Assembly (NCBI GenBank): GCA_946892665.1
Contig: CAMPOT010000001.1
Span: 1,488,001-1,552,000 of the forward strand
Direction: 5' to 3'
Length of the DNA: 64,000 bases
From: Chryseobacterium sp. Marseille-Q5410
GTDB lineage: Bacteria; Bacteroidota; Bacteroidia; Flavobacteriales; Weeksellaceae
Part shown: piece by piece, positions 50,730-59,743 of the stretch
Layout of the letters: each line of letters opens with the position of its first letter
How positions within the stretch are numbered: position 1 is the stretch's first letter
Translations under genes and position numbers: made by a program
The notes under the pieces: model-generated
Told to the model about the DNA's origin: nothing
Seen by the model: only the letters and a program-made list of their open reading frames with translations
Database searches by the model: none

Positions 50730-53335
50730 TGGAAGAACAAGAAAATCACCACGAAGAATCGCTGAAAAAGGTTTCCGGGCTTTACAAAGATTGGTTTTTA
50801 GATTATGCCTCTTACGTTATTTTGGATCGTGCGATACCTTCTATTTTTGATGGTTTCAAGCCGGTTCAACGCAGAATCATGCATTCCATGCGAGAGTTGG
50901 AAGATGGACGCTATAACAAGGTGGCGAATATCGTAGGTAATACCATGAAATATCACCCTCATGGTGATGCCTCCATTACCGATGCAATGGTGCAAATTGG
51001 GCAAAAGGAACTTCTCATCGACACACAGGGAAACTGGGGAAATATCTATACCGGAGATTCTGCTGCGGCTGCGAGGTATATTGAGGCTAGATTGACGCCT
51101 TTCGCCTTGGAAGTCGTTTTCAACCCGAAAACAACGCATTGGTCTAAGTCTTATGACGGACGAAACAACGAACCGGTCGATCTTCCTGTGAAATTTCCGC
51201 TCTTGCTTGCCTCCGGAGTGGAAGGGATTGGTGTTGGACTTTCCACGAAGATTATGCCTCATAATTTCAATGAGTTGATTAATGCCTCCGTTGCACATTT
51301 GAAAGGTAAAAAATTTGAGCTTTATCCGGATTTCCTCACCGGTGGAATGCTCGATGTATCCAATTATAACGACGGTGAACGTGGCGGTAGAATTCGTGCA
51401 AGAGCTCGAATTATTCAGAAAGATAAAAACACGCTTTGCATCACAGAGCTTCCTTTTGGTAAAAATACCGGCGATGTGATTGATTCCGTTATTAAAGCCA
51501 ACGAAAAAGGGAAAATTAAAATTAAAAAAATTGAAGATAATACTTCAGATACCGTCGAAATCAATATTCATCTTACTAACGATGTTTCTCCCGATAAAAC
51601 CATCGATGCGCTGTATGCTTTTACCGACTGCGAGATTCCGATTTCTCCCAATGCCTGCGTGATTGTTGGAGATAAACCAGAATTTTTAACTGTTTCGGAA
51701 ATCCTCAGACGAAATACAGATCACACTGTTTCTTTATTGAAAAAGGAGCTTGAAATTGAGCTTCACGAGCTACAGGAAAGCTGGCATTTTGCTTCGCTGG
51801 AACGTATTTTTATCGAGAACAGAATTTACCACGACATCGAAGAAGTGAAATCTTGGGAAGAAGTAATCGCAACGATTGACAAAGGCCTTAAACCGCATAC
51901 CAAACATTTGCTTCGTGCCGTAACCGAAGAAGATATTTTGAGGTTAACCGAAATTAGAATTAAAAGAATTTCGCGCTTCGACCTTGATAAATTTAAAGAA
52001 AATATCCTCGCTCTTGAAGGGAAAATAGAGCAGGTAAAATACCATTTGGATAATCTAATTGCTTATGCGATAGATTATTATACCAACATTCAAAAAAAAT
52101 ACGGTAAAGTAAAAGAGCGCAGAACAGAATTACGCGTTTTCGATAACATCGATGCGACCAAAGTTGCGGTTGCTAACGAAAAATTCTATGCAAATTTCGA
52201 AGAAGGTTTTATCGGAACTTCATTGAAAAAAGATCAGTATTTGTTCGATTGTTCGGATATTGATGATATCATCACGTTCCAAAAAGACGGAACGATGAAA
52301 GTGGTAAAAGTGGAAGCCAAAACCTTTATAGGAAAAAATATCGTTCACGTTGCGGTTTGGAAAAAGAACGATAAACGAACGGTCTACAACATGATTTACC
52401 GTGAAGGAAGCATCGGACCATATTATATGAAACGATTTTCCGTAACGGGAGTTACCCGAAATACTGATTATAAACTATCATCCGACAAGAAAGGTTCGGA
52501 AATGCTGTATTTTTCGGCCAATCCAAATGGTGAAGCAGAATTGGTGACTGTTTTATTGAAGCCCAACGCCAGAGTAAGAAAGAACAAAATTGAAATAGAT
52601 TTCTCTGATCTTGCGATTAAAGGAAGAGATTCTAAAGGAAATTTGGTGACGAAATACGCAGTGAAAAAAGTAGATTTAAAAGAGGAGGGGCATTCCACTT
52701 TGGCGCCTCGAAAAATCTGGTTTGATGAAACCGTGAGGCGTTTGAATGCTGATGCAAGAGGGACATTGCTCGGAAGTTTCAAAGGAGATGATAAAATCCT
52801 CACCATCAATTCTCAGGGAGAAGCGAAATTGGTTTCTTTTGATCTGATGAACCGTTTTGATGATGATTATTTGATCCTCCAAAAATGGAAACCGGAGCAA
52901 CCGATTACATGCATTTATTTTGATGGAGAAAAAGGAATTTATTTCATTAAGAGATTTTTGTTGGATAATACCACCAATGTGCAGCATTTCATGCCTTCGG
53001 ACCATCCAAAATCTTTTATCGAAAGTGTGATCGTCGCTAATAATTCTACTTTAGAGCTTGTTTTTGCGAAAGACAAAGATAAAGTGAAAGATCCGGAAAC
53101 CATTTCTACAGACGAATTTATTGCGGTGAAGGGAATCAAGGCAATTGGAAATCAATTGACCAAGAACAAACTGAAAAGCATTAATATCACCATTCCGGAG
53201 CCGGAGGAGGAAATCAACGAAGGTTTTGATTCGGTGGAATCTACCGAAGGTCATATCAGTTTTATTGATCAAGATGTGAAAGACGAAGATTTCCCGGAAG
53301 AAGGAGTCATCGGGGAACTTTTTGATCTCGAATAA
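50729..53335 (+). CDS. parC: DNA topoisomerase IV subunit A
   Basis: An 868-residue type IIA cleavage subunit. The winged-helix region has DGFKPVQRRIMHSM and KYHPHGDASITDAMV; the catalytic Tyr117 is in AAAARYIEARL. It continues through tower and coiled-coil gate to a C-terminal pinwheel with FEEGFIGTSLKKDQ-like blades, then an acidic tail (EPEEEINEGFDSVESTEG). The C-terminal domain lacks the GyrA-box QRRGGKG, supporting ParC. ATG 50729 overlaps the upstream TGA; a TTG one codon earlier is possible. Its natural terminator has been split by an insertion sequence. Confidence 0.92.
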   Translation: MEEQENHHEESLKKVSGLYKDWFLDYASYVILDRAIPSIFDGFKPVQRRIMHSMRELEDGRYNKVANIVGNTMKYHPHGDASITDAMVQIGQKELLIDTQGNWGNIYTGDSAAAARYIEARLTPFALEVVFNPKTTHWSKSYDGRNNEPVDLPVKFPLLLASGVEGIGVGLSTKIMPHNFNELINASVAHLKGKKFELYPDFLTGGMLDVSNYNDGERGGRIRARARIIQKDKNTLCITELPFGKNTGDVIDSVIKANEKGKIKIKKIEDNTSDTVEINIHLTNDVSPDKTIDALYAFTDCEIPISPNACVIVGDKPEFLTVSEILRRNTDHTVSLLKKELEIELHELQESWHFASLERIFIENRIYHDIEEVKSWEEVIATIDKGLKPHTKHLLRAVTEEDILRLTEIRIKRISRFDLDKFKENILALEGKIEQVKYHLDNLIAYAIDYYTNIQKKYGKVKERRTELRVFDNIDATKVAVANEKFYANFEEGFIGTSLKKDQYLFDCSDIDDIITFQKDGTMKVVKVEAKTFIGKNIVHVAVWKKNDKRTVYNMIYREGSIGPYYMKRFSVTGVTRNTDYKLSSDKKGSEMLYFSANPNGEAELVTVLLKPNARVRKNKIEIDFSDLAIKGRDSKGNLVTKYAVKKVDLKEEGHSTLAPRKIWFDETVRRLNADARGTLLGSFKGDDKILTINSQGEAKLVSFDLMNRFDDDYLILQKWKPEQPITCIYFDGEKGIYFIKRFLLDNTTNVQHFMPSDHPKSFIESVIVANNSTLELVFAKDKDKVKDPETISTDEFIAVKGIKAIGNQLTKNKLKSINITIPEPEEEINEGFDSVESTEGHISFIDQDVKDEDFPEEGVIGELFDLE

Positions 53336-53364
53336 AAACCTCGTATCCACAGAAAAAACCGCCT

Positions 53365-53372
53365 CCAATGGA
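53365..53372. repeat. Target-site duplication, left copy (CCAATGGA)
   Basis: Eight bases identical to 55121-55128, immediately outside the left end of the insertion sequence. Confidence 0.7.
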
Positions 53373-53404
53373 GAGGTCACTGAAAAAGTCTTCTGGGCAA
53401 TCAG

Positions 53405-53445
53405 AAAAAAGGAGTTAAAACAGTAATGTTTTCGCTCCTTTTTTT
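53405..53445. terminator. Hairpin inside IS left end
   Basis: AAAAAGGAG and CTCCTTTTT pair, with an inner AAAAC/GTTTT pairing, then a run of T. It may end parC transcripts now and block read-through into the transposase. Confidence 0.7.
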
Positions 53446-53477
53446 GTATATTTAATCTGTAAATTAATCATTTATAG

Positions 53478-54926
53478 ATGTTAGTACAGCAGCAAAGAGT
53501 TCAGTTTAGTGCCTATTCTGATTTATATAACCTGATCATTCCAAAGGAGAATATTCTTCGTAAAATTAACGAGCTGATTGACTTCTCCTTCATTTATGAT
53601 GAACTTTTGAACAAATATTGTTTAAATAATGGTCGTAATGCCGAAAGTCCAATCCGCATGTTTAAATATCTTTTGCTTAAAAGTATTTATACCCTTTCTG
53701 ATGTGGACGTTGTGGAGCGTTCGCGGTTCGATATGTCGTTCAAATATTTTTTGGAAATGGCTCCGGAAGAGGACGTGATCAATCCCAGTTCCCTCACTAA
53801 ATTTAGAAAACTGCGTTTGAAGGACACCGATTTATTGAATTTGCTGATAGGAAAAACCGTCGCAATAGCTATTGACAAAGGCATCATAAAAAGCAAATCC
53901 ATCATTGTGGATGCCACGCATACCTTGTCCCGATCAAACCCTTTTTCGGCGCTGGAAGTGCTTAGGGAACGTTCCAAGTTACTTCGCAAAACAGTTTATC
54001 AGTTTGACGAAGAGTTTAAGTCTAAAATGCCATCCAAGAATGTTGAAAATGATTTGAACAAAGAATTAGCCTACTGCAAAGAGCTTGAAAAATCTATTGA
54101 AAACGAGCCCTCCCTAAGTTCGATTCCGGCAGTAAAGGAGAAACTGAACCTGTTAAAGGAAACAGCCAATGACACTGGCGAACAGTTGGTTTTTTCAAAA
54201 GATACGGATGCCAAAACAGGACACAAGTCGGCTGACAGTCCATTTTTTGGTTACAAGACACACCTGGCAATGAGTGAGGAACGCATTATTACGGCGGCGG
54301 TGGTTACTTCGGGCGAAAAAGGAGACGGCCCAGAACTGCCCAAACTCTTAAAAATCAGCCAGGAAAACGGAATGGACGTGGAGGCGATCATTGGTGATGC
54401 CGCTTATTCCGGGAAAGAAAATCTGAAAATTGCCCGTGATCAGAGCATTAAAATCGTAGCAAAACTGAATCCTTCTATTACACAGGGATTTAGAAAAGAT
54501 CAAGACCGGTTTGACTATAACAAAGATGCTGACAGATTTGTTTGTCCCGCAGGACATCTGGCGACAAGAAAAGCCCGCCAAAACAAAAAGAATGTTGGCA
54601 AAAACCAAGTGGATGTATATTATTTTGATATAGAAAAATGCAGATTATGCCCCATGAGAGAAGGCTGTTACAAAGATGGAGCAAAATCTAAGACCTATTC
54701 TGTCTCCATAAAATCAGAAATGCATCAGGATCAAATGGATTTTCAGGAAAGCGATTATTACAGGGAGAAATCGAAGCAACGGTATAAGATTGAGGCGAAA
54801 AACAGCGAACTTAAAAACGCCCACGGATACGGCAAAGCAACATCCTATGGCCTAGAAAATATGCAGATGCAGGGAGCGATGGCTATTTTCGCAGTCAATT
54901 TGAAGAGAATTCTGAAATTAATCTGA
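53478..54926 (+). CDS. IS1182-family DDE transposase
   Basis: A 482-residue transposase. The N-terminal helical DNA-binding region includes SPIRMFKYLLLKSIYTLSDV. The DDE residues are seen in SIIVDATHTLSRSNP, VEAIIGDAAYSGKEN and YKIEAKNSELKNAHGYG. A Cys-rich module (FVCPAGHLATR and CRLCPMREGCYKDG) lies between the last two, as in IS1182 relatives. The frame is intact, so the element may be active. Codon use and GC are close to neighbours, giving no sign of distant origin. Confidence 0.9.
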   Translation: MLVQQQRVQFSAYSDLYNLIIPKENILRKINELIDFSFIYDELLNKYCLNNGRNAESPIRMFKYLLLKSIYTLSDVDVVERSRFDMSFKYFLEMAPEEDVINPSSLTKFRKLRLKDTDLLNLLIGKTVAIAIDKGIIKSKSIIVDATHTLSRSNPFSALEVLRERSKLLRKTVYQFDEEFKSKMPSKNVENDLNKELAYCKELEKSIENEPSLSSIPAVKEKLNLLKETANDTGEQLVFSKDTDAKTGHKSADSPFFGYKTHLAMSEERIITAAVVTSGEKGDGPELPKLLKISQENGMDVEAIIGDAAYSGKENLKIARDQSIKIVAKLNPSITQGFRKDQDRFDYNKDADRFVCPAGHLATRKARQNKKNVGKNQVDVYYFDIEKCRLCPMREGCYKDGAKSKTYSVSIKSEMHQDQMDFQESDYYREKSKQRYKIEAKNSELKNAHGYGKATSYGLENMQMQGAMAIFAVNLKRILKLI

Positions 54927-55024
54927 AAGGGAAGGGCAAAAAACCAATACATCTAAAAACGGGCAATGCTTAAGCCAAAAGCAGCCTCATACCCCCGATA
55001 AAATCAAAACTTCAAAAAAAGGAA

Positions 55025-55065
55025 AAGAGCTCATTACAGAATTTAAACTCCTGTAATAAGCTCTT
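55025..55065. terminator. Hairpin inside IS right end
   Basis: AAGAGCT-C-ATTACAG pairs with CTGTAAT-A-AGCTCTT around an 11-base loop, with one mismatch. It has no strong T run, so it could be a terminator or a translation-masking structure. Confidence 0.55.
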
Positions 55066-55120
55066 AGTTAATGACCGAAAACCATAAATCCTAAAATTGA
55101 TACGGTTTTTCAGTGGCCTC

Positions 55121-55128
55121 CCAATGGA
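55121..55128. repeat. Target-site duplication, right copy (CCAATGGA)
   Basis: Eight bases identical to 53365-53372, immediately outside the right end of the insertion sequence. Confidence 0.7.
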
Positions 55129-55155
55129 AGCGGTTTTTTTATGTTATTTGTATCA

Positions 55156-57732
55156 TTAAAAAGGATATCCAAAGGCAAAATTGAGCACCGGTTTCAGAGG
55201 TTGCCATTTCTGAATCACCCATCGGTCGCCCACAGGTTTGTTGGGATCATAAACTTTGTAAGCGGCATCCAAACGAAGTGTGATGTACGCTACATTAATC
55301 CTTAAACCAATACCGGTACCAACTCCCATTTGCGAGAGGAATTTATTGAACTTAAACGCGTCACCAAAACCATTGTCTTTTAAACTCCAGATATTTCCGG
55401 CATCAATAAAAGCTGCGCCTTCAAACATTTTGGTAAATGGCATTCGATATTCTATATTGGTGGTGAGTTTTACATTGTCCATGATATAAGCGCGCACTTT
55501 TTCGTCCAATTGAGAATCTGCAGGACCTAAACCACCGAAAACTCTCCACGCCCGAATATCATTGGATCCACCATTGAAATAAGATCGTACGAAAGGCATG
55601 GTAGAAGAGTTTCCATAAGGAATACCGATTCCGATAAACTGGCGCAAAGCCAAGGTATGTTTATCATTGAAAAAACTAAAATATTTTCTTACATCAAAAT
55701 CGAATTTCACAAATTGAGAATAGGGAATATCAAAAATCTTTTTAGATCTTCCCGAAACCAATCCTGTTTCTACTTCTCTACTATTGAAGATGCTGAAAAT
55801 ATTCCCGGCAGATTCAAATTTAGCATTGAAATAAAAAGGATTTGGCCTGTCTTTTTTCCCGATTTCATTATAAATAAAATTATAAATGATCGAAGAAATC
55901 AAGACATCCTGTGTTTGGCGGTCTTTGTTGATTAAAGTTTGAATAAAAGTTGAATATTGGTTTTGCTGTTCTGGGTTAAGACTATTTTGAAAATCTAAGT
56001 CGTTATTAATCGTCTGAGAAACCTGGTCGAAAGTGATTTCGCCATTATCCAATTGGGTTTGTATTTCGGGATGCGACTGAAAATAGATTTGGTGAACATT
56101 GTCTACCGCCAAACGATCGTTAGGGAAGAAATCGTAGTAACGATCTTTGTTTCGGGTTAAACTCAGCTGACTGTTGAAAAGCGTTAACCGATGGGAAACT
56201 ATATCATTCACATTGGCAAAATAATTTAAACCTGCATTAAAACCAATTCTTCCCAAACCGATATTATCCTGAACCGAAGCTCCTAAAACAATTGACGAAG
56301 TGGGTGAGTAGCGTTTGGGAATCACCTTCCATGATCTGAATGGTAACAGAAGTCTTGGGAAATTTAAGGAAGCTTGTGCGGAAATCTCGTATGCTAAACT
56401 TCGTTTGGTTTCATTTTTTGTATTCACTACCGAACCGAAAATTCCGGAAACACTGGTCGTAAGGTTTTCTGCACCTCCAAAAATATTTCTAGTCGTTAAA
56501 TCTACTGACGGCGAGACTCCAAAATTGAGAATTTGCGAGTAGTTGATATCAGTTGCCACTTTGAAATCGTATTTCGCGAGCGGAGCAAGGTAATAACTCA
56601 CATCCAAAATACTGTCGTTTCCTTTGCGAAGAGTTTCGTTATACTTTAAGATGTTGAAGTTGTTCATCGAGGCGATGTTTCTTTTGGTAAGATCCAGGTT
56701 TCGCTGATTGTAAACTTCGCCAGTCTTTAGGATAATCGGTCGCCAAAGTGAAATGGATTTATACTGATCATCAAGCTTATAGAAGTTTATTCCTAAAAGT
56801 GAATCTTTCACTGTTTCCAAAGTATCCGATAATTTTTCGACATAGTGAACTTTAATGTCACCAATCGTTGTGATTCGATAAGGAGTATCCAAAGAATCGC
56901 TGTGAATGTCCATGATCAGAGGAACCTGTTTTCTACTTTGAAGTGTATCAGCAGTGAAATAAATTTCTTCATTGGATTTATTGAAATTATAATATCCACG
57001 ATCTTTCACCATTTCGTTGATTCTTTTTACCTCGTTTTCCAATGTAGTTTGATCCAGAATTTGCTTTCCTTTTACTAAACTTTTAGATAATTTTTCTTCA
57101 TAGATGCTTTTAATCGCTTGGTCGGGAATATTGTAGTAATATTCGCTGATGTAGGTCGGATCTTTGTGAGTAATCAAGTACTCTACTTCTGCTTTTTTCG
57201 ATGCAGAATCCAAATTATGGTTGAATTTTACATCGCTATCCCAATAGCCTTTATAAACTAAAAATTTACGGATAGAATTGGCGCTGGTTTCGGTTTTTCC
57301 TTGGTCTAAAATTACTGGTGGCTGACCGATATTGTGCATGAATCTTTCGTAAAAAAGACTTTTACCAACATATTCCGGATGATTATATTTGAGGAAAAGC
57401 GAATCTCGAAGCTTCTGATTTCTCATTTCCGAAGGATAGGTCATGTATTCATTCAAAATCGAATCATATTTAGGATCTGTTGCATTGTACATCCAAAGTC
57501 CGATTGGAAACAGGAACAGATTTTTTTTGTTGGGTTTTTGGCTTACGTAGTTGGGGATTTCATCTTCAAAAATTTTTCCGTCTTCGAATCTGTAAGTGTT
57601 TTTGGTTAGAAGATATTCGCCATCAGGAACTTTTTTGGTAGTGCTGCAGGCATATAGAAATGCAATGGTGATTGCAGAAGCAAAAAATAAGTAATACTTT
57701 TGAAAATATTTTGATATATGCTTACGGCTCAT
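55156..57732 (-). CDS. tamL: TamL, BamA/TamA-like outer membrane lipoprotein
   Basis: An 858-residue protein with lipobox FLYAC (Cys29), then STTKKVPDGEYLLTKNTY, the standard start of TamL in Bacteroidota. POTRA-like domains follow (about 40-400), for example YKGYWDSDVKFNHNLDSASK, then a 16-strand Omp85 barrel with SYFNGGSNDIRAWRVFGGLG (the L6 loop RxxG-type motif) and a last strand ending FAFGYPF. TamL with inner-membrane TamB supports transport of lipids or insertion of outer membrane proteins. tamB is not in the window. Its terminator is shared with parC and is now split by the IS. Confidence 0.9.
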   Translation of the reverse strand: MSRKHISKYFQKYYLFFASAITIAFLYACSTTKKVPDGEYLLTKNTYRFEDGKIFEDEIPNYVSQKPNKKNLFLFPIGLWMYNATDPKYDSILNEYMTYPSEMRNQKLRDSLFLKYNHPEYVGKSLFYERFMHNIGQPPVILDQGKTETSANSIRKFLVYKGYWDSDVKFNHNLDSASKKAEVEYLITHKDPTYISEYYYNIPDQAIKSIYEEKLSKSLVKGKQILDQTTLENEVKRINEMVKDRGYYNFNKSNEEIYFTADTLQSRKQVPLIMDIHSDSLDTPYRITTIGDIKVHYVEKLSDTLETVKDSLLGINFYKLDDQYKSISLWRPIILKTGEVYNQRNLDLTKRNIASMNNFNILKYNETLRKGNDSILDVSYYLAPLAKYDFKVATDINYSQILNFGVSPSVDLTTRNIFGGAENLTTSVSGIFGSVVNTKNETKRSLAYEISAQASLNFPRLLLPFRSWKVIPKRYSPTSSIVLGASVQDNIGLGRIGFNAGLNYFANVNDIVSHRLTLFNSQLSLTRNKDRYYDFFPNDRLAVDNVHQIYFQSHPEIQTQLDNGEITFDQVSQTINNDLDFQNSLNPEQQNQYSTFIQTLINKDRQTQDVLISSIIYNFIYNEIGKKDRPNPFYFNAKFESAGNIFSIFNSREVETGLVSGRSKKIFDIPYSQFVKFDFDVRKYFSFFNDKHTLALRQFIGIGIPYGNSSTMPFVRSYFNGGSNDIRAWRVFGGLGPADSQLDEKVRAYIMDNVKLTTNIEYRMPFTKMFEGAAFIDAGNIWSLKDNGFGDAFKFNKFLSQMGVGTGIGLRINVAYITLRLDAAYKVYDPNKPVGDRWVIQKWQPLKPVLNFAFGYPF
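57695..57702 (+). promoter_or_regulatory. -7 promoter box (TACTTTTG) for the SpoU methyltransferase
   Basis: Exact TAnnTTTG match 15 bases before ATG 57718, lying inside the tamL coding region on the opposite strand. Confidence 0.55.
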
Positions 57733-58446
57733 AAAATAAAAATTTTACAGTCTTTAGACAAAAAGAAGTTCAGACAAAAATACAATTTGTTTTTGGTTGA
57801 AGGTAATAAAACCATCAAAGAAATCCCTGGTTCCCACTATAAAATTCAAGAAATTTTCACCACAAATCCCAGCGCATTAGGAATTGATAACGTTAAAATT
57901 ACAGAAATTTCGGATTCAGAACTTAGAAAAATAAGTTTTTTGCAACATCCGAAAGATTCGGTAGCGGTTTGTGAACTTCTAGAACCTAATTATTTTGAGG
58001 ATGTTCCTATTCAATTGGTTTTGGATGGAATTCAGGATCCCGGAAATTTGGGAACAATCATCCGGCTTGCTGATTGGTTCGGAATTGAACAAATAATTTG
58101 CAGTGAAGACACGGTGGATTTTTATAACCCGAAAGTCATTCAGGCAAGTATGGGATCTTTTCTTCGAGTTAATATTAATTATCAGAATATCGAAAATTAT
58201 CTTCAAAATTCCACGGCTTCGATTATAGGAACCGATATGGATGGTGAAAATTTCTATCAGTTTGATTTCCCTGAGAACATTAATTTAATCCTCGGAAACG
58301 AAGGAAATGGAATTCGTCCGAATATTGAACAACTTTTAACCCATAAAATTACAATTCCGAGATTTGGAAAATCAAAATCTACGGAAAGTTTAAACGTTTC
58401 GATGGCGGCAGGAATTATTTTGGGCCAGATTTTCTCAGATAAATAA
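57718..58446 (+). CDS. TrmH/SpoU family RNA 2'-O-methyltransferase
   Basis: A 242-residue SPOUT enzyme. An N-terminal substrate-binding domain (KKKFRQKYNLFLVEGNKTIK) is followed by the knotted domain with the three SpoU motifs: LDGIQDPGNLGTIIRLADWF (motif 1), INLILGNEGNGIRPNIEQL (motif 2) and IPRFGKSKSTESLNVSMAAG (motif 3). It methylates a ribose 2'-OH in rRNA or tRNA; which site is unknown. Its start overlaps the tamL start by 15 bases in a divergent arrangement. Length is normal for RlmB/TsnR-like members. Confidence 0.9.
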   Translation: MLTAHKIKILQSLDKKKFRQKYNLFLVEGNKTIKEIPGSHYKIQEIFTTNPSALGIDNVKITEISDSELRKISFLQHPKDSVAVCELLEPNYFEDVPIQLVLDGIQDPGNLGTIIRLADWFGIEQIICSEDTVDFYNPKVIQASMGSFLRVNINYQNIENYLQNSTASIIGTDMDGENFYQFDFPENINLILGNEGNGIRPNIEQLLTHKITIPRFGKSKSTESLNVSMAAGIILGQIFSDK

Positions 58447-58448
58447 AA

Positions 58449-58474
58449 AAAACCGCGTAATTACGGTTTAATTT
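58449..58474 (+). terminator. Terminator of the SpoU methyltransferase gene
   Basis: AAACCG / CGGTTT stem around CGTAATTA and a T-rich tract. It overlaps the convergent stop region and is modest in strength. Confidence 0.55.
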
Positions 58475-58971
58475 TATATCAATTGCTCGAGACTTGAGGC
58501 GGTTTTGTTTCTTTGGTAATTTTCAAGTTTTTCGCGAATAAATCGCAAGGCGATTGGCGCTAAATAGATAAGAGCCAAACCGATAATTTTCTTTTTCCAA
58601 CTCGCATTATAAAGACTTTTTTTTGCATAATTTCCTACAAAGGAAACGGCACCAATTTTTAAAGCATTTTCTACAAGATTCATTCCAGCGTCGCTTTTGG
58701 CGAATCCGTAAACGGAATTTCTGTTCAGAACTTTGTCTTTTACACTGTTTGAAAATTCTTTTACAATTTCGTCGGTATTAATCGCCAGTTTTTTTTCGCC
58801 ATCGGGTTCGGTTTTTTCCTTCAAATATTTGTCGGTAAATCCGTTGGTGAATGCACTTAAACTTTCCTTAGTGTTGTCAAAAGTTATCAAATCCTCCATC
58901 TCGGCGATTTCTTTTTTTAGAAGTGCTTTTTTTCTTTGAAGCTCGTCTAAGCTATTGTATTTCGATCCCAT
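58474..58971 (-). CDS. Hypothetical protein with C-terminal membrane helix
   Basis: A 165-residue protein. The first 110 residues are helical and charged, with a coiled-coil start (SLDELQRKKALLKKEIAEME). Hydrophobic segments are near residues 102-115 and 125-145 (KKIIGLALIYLAPIALRFIR). I do not recognise a family. It begins 3 bases after the holin-like gene and appears to be its operon partner, so an envelope role is likely but unproven. Confidence 0.65.
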   Translation of the reverse strand: MGSKYNSLDELQRKKALLKKEIAEMEDLITFDNTKESLSAFTNGFTDKYLKEKTEPDGEKKLAINTDEIVKEFSNSVKDKVLNRNSVYGFAKSDAGMNLVENALKIGAVSFVGNYAKKSLYNASWKKKIIGLALIYLAPIALRFIREKLENYQRNKTASSLEQLI

Positions 58972-58974
58972 AAT

Positions 58975-59283
58975 TTAGTCGTTTAATGATTTAATAATCT
59001 TATTGGCGATGGAATTTTTGATGGACTTCCGTGCAAGAATTACAATGAGTAAAATTAAAAGATACAATCCCGACATAATGAGCAATCCGTACGCGTAATT
59101 CCCCAAATAGCTTCCGATGAGAAATCCGAGTCCAAAATTGAGTAAAATAATAAAGAAAAAACCTGCAATTGCGACCATTATCAGAATGGCAAGAGTTCCT
59201 GCGGTGATGGATGATTTCTCCGTAGCTTCCATTTTCAGGAGGTCTAATCTTTTTGATGCGTATTCTTTTACAAGGTCGAGCAT
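58975..59283 (-). CDS. Phage holin family / YqjE-like membrane protein
   Basis: A 102-residue protein with two close transmembrane hairpin helices (AGTLAILIMVAIAGFFFIIL and YGLLIMSGLYLLILLIVIL) between charged ends (EYASKRLDLLKMEATEKS). This is the putative actinobacterial holin-X/YqjE pattern. In non-phage settings such proteins occur with YtxH/YqjD-type proteins in stress-linked envelope clusters. No phage genes are near, so a lysis role is unlikely. Confidence 0.75.
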   Translation of the reverse strand: MLDLVKEYASKRLDLLKMEATEKSSITAGTLAILIMVAIAGFFFIILLNFGLGFLIGSYLGNYAYGLLIMSGLYLLILLIVILARKSIKNSIANKIIKSLND

Positions 59284-59304
59284 AATATTTTTTTTAAAGT
59301 TACA

Positions 59305-59340
59305 AAAAAAGGAACTTAAGAGAAAGTTCCTTTTTATTTT
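59305..59340 (-). terminator. Terminator between the YtxH and holin-like genes
   Basis: AAAAAAGGAACTT / AAGTTCCTTTTT stem with a short loop, followed on the minus strand by a run of T. It implies that YtxH is made mostly from its own mRNA, with limited read-through. Confidence 0.75.
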
Positions 59341-59359
59341 AATGAATAAAAACGGAAGC

Positions 59360-59743
59360 TTAAGATTTTAATCCGTCTAATTCGTTTTCTACATCTTTTA
59401 CAACTTCTGTGGTTTTTGCGATCGCTTGGTCTTTGTATTTATCGTAACCTTCTTTTACTGAAGATACTACTTTATCAGCAGTTTCTTTCACTTGAGAAGA
59501 AATATTACCATACTGATCTTTTACTTTACCGGATACATCCTGAAATTGCTCTTTTGCTTTTTCTGTAACCTTTCCGTATTGGTCAACTGCTTGATCTTTT
59601 AAATCGTTGGCCTTGGTTTTAATCTTTTTTCTGGTTTCTTTTCCTTCCTCAGGTGCGTAAAGCATTCCTAAAACTACTCCTGCAGCAGCTCCAGCAAGCA
59701 AACCTGCTAATACTCCAGCTGCATTATTTCCTTTTTTAGACAT
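59360..59743 (-). CDS. YtxH domain-containing protein
   Basis: A 127-residue protein. A Gly/Ala-rich hydrophobic segment (AAGVLAGLLAGAAAGVVLGML) is followed by YAPEEGKETRKKIKTKANDL, the YtxH hallmark, and a long amphipathic helix with 11-residue periodicity (KDQYGNISSQVKETADKVV) like LEA or apolipoprotein helices. YtxH proteins are induced by stress in Firmicutes; in Flavobacteria their role is unknown. Downstream, past a terminator, lie holin-like and hypothetical genes. Confidence 0.82.
   Translation of the reverse strand: MSKKGNNAAGVLAGLLAGAAAGVVLGMLYAPEEGKETRKKIKTKANDLKDQAVDQYGKVTEKAKEQFQDVSGKVKDQYGNISSQVKETADKVVSSVKEGYDKYKDQAIAKTTEVVKDVENELDGLKS

Larger units (their letters stand above)
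53373..55120 (+). mobile_element. IS1182-like insertion sequence, 1748 bp
   Basis: The element begins GAGGTCACTGAAAAA and ends with its inverted complement TTTTTCAGTGGCCTC (14 of 15 positions match). It is flanked by an 8-bp direct repeat CCAATGGA. It encodes one transposase (53478-54926). Joining the two flanks rebuilds a terminator hairpin with CCGCCTCC and GGAAGCGG arms, so it jumped into the parC terminator loop. Inner hairpins at 53405-53445 and 55025-55065 flank the transposase and may shield it from outside transcription. Confidence 0.85.

Noticed and set aside
58975-59283. Holin-like gene considered as part of a prophage or lysis cassette
   Set aside because: No endolysin, phage structural or integrase genes lie near; the YtxH neighbour fits a cellular envelope cluster better.
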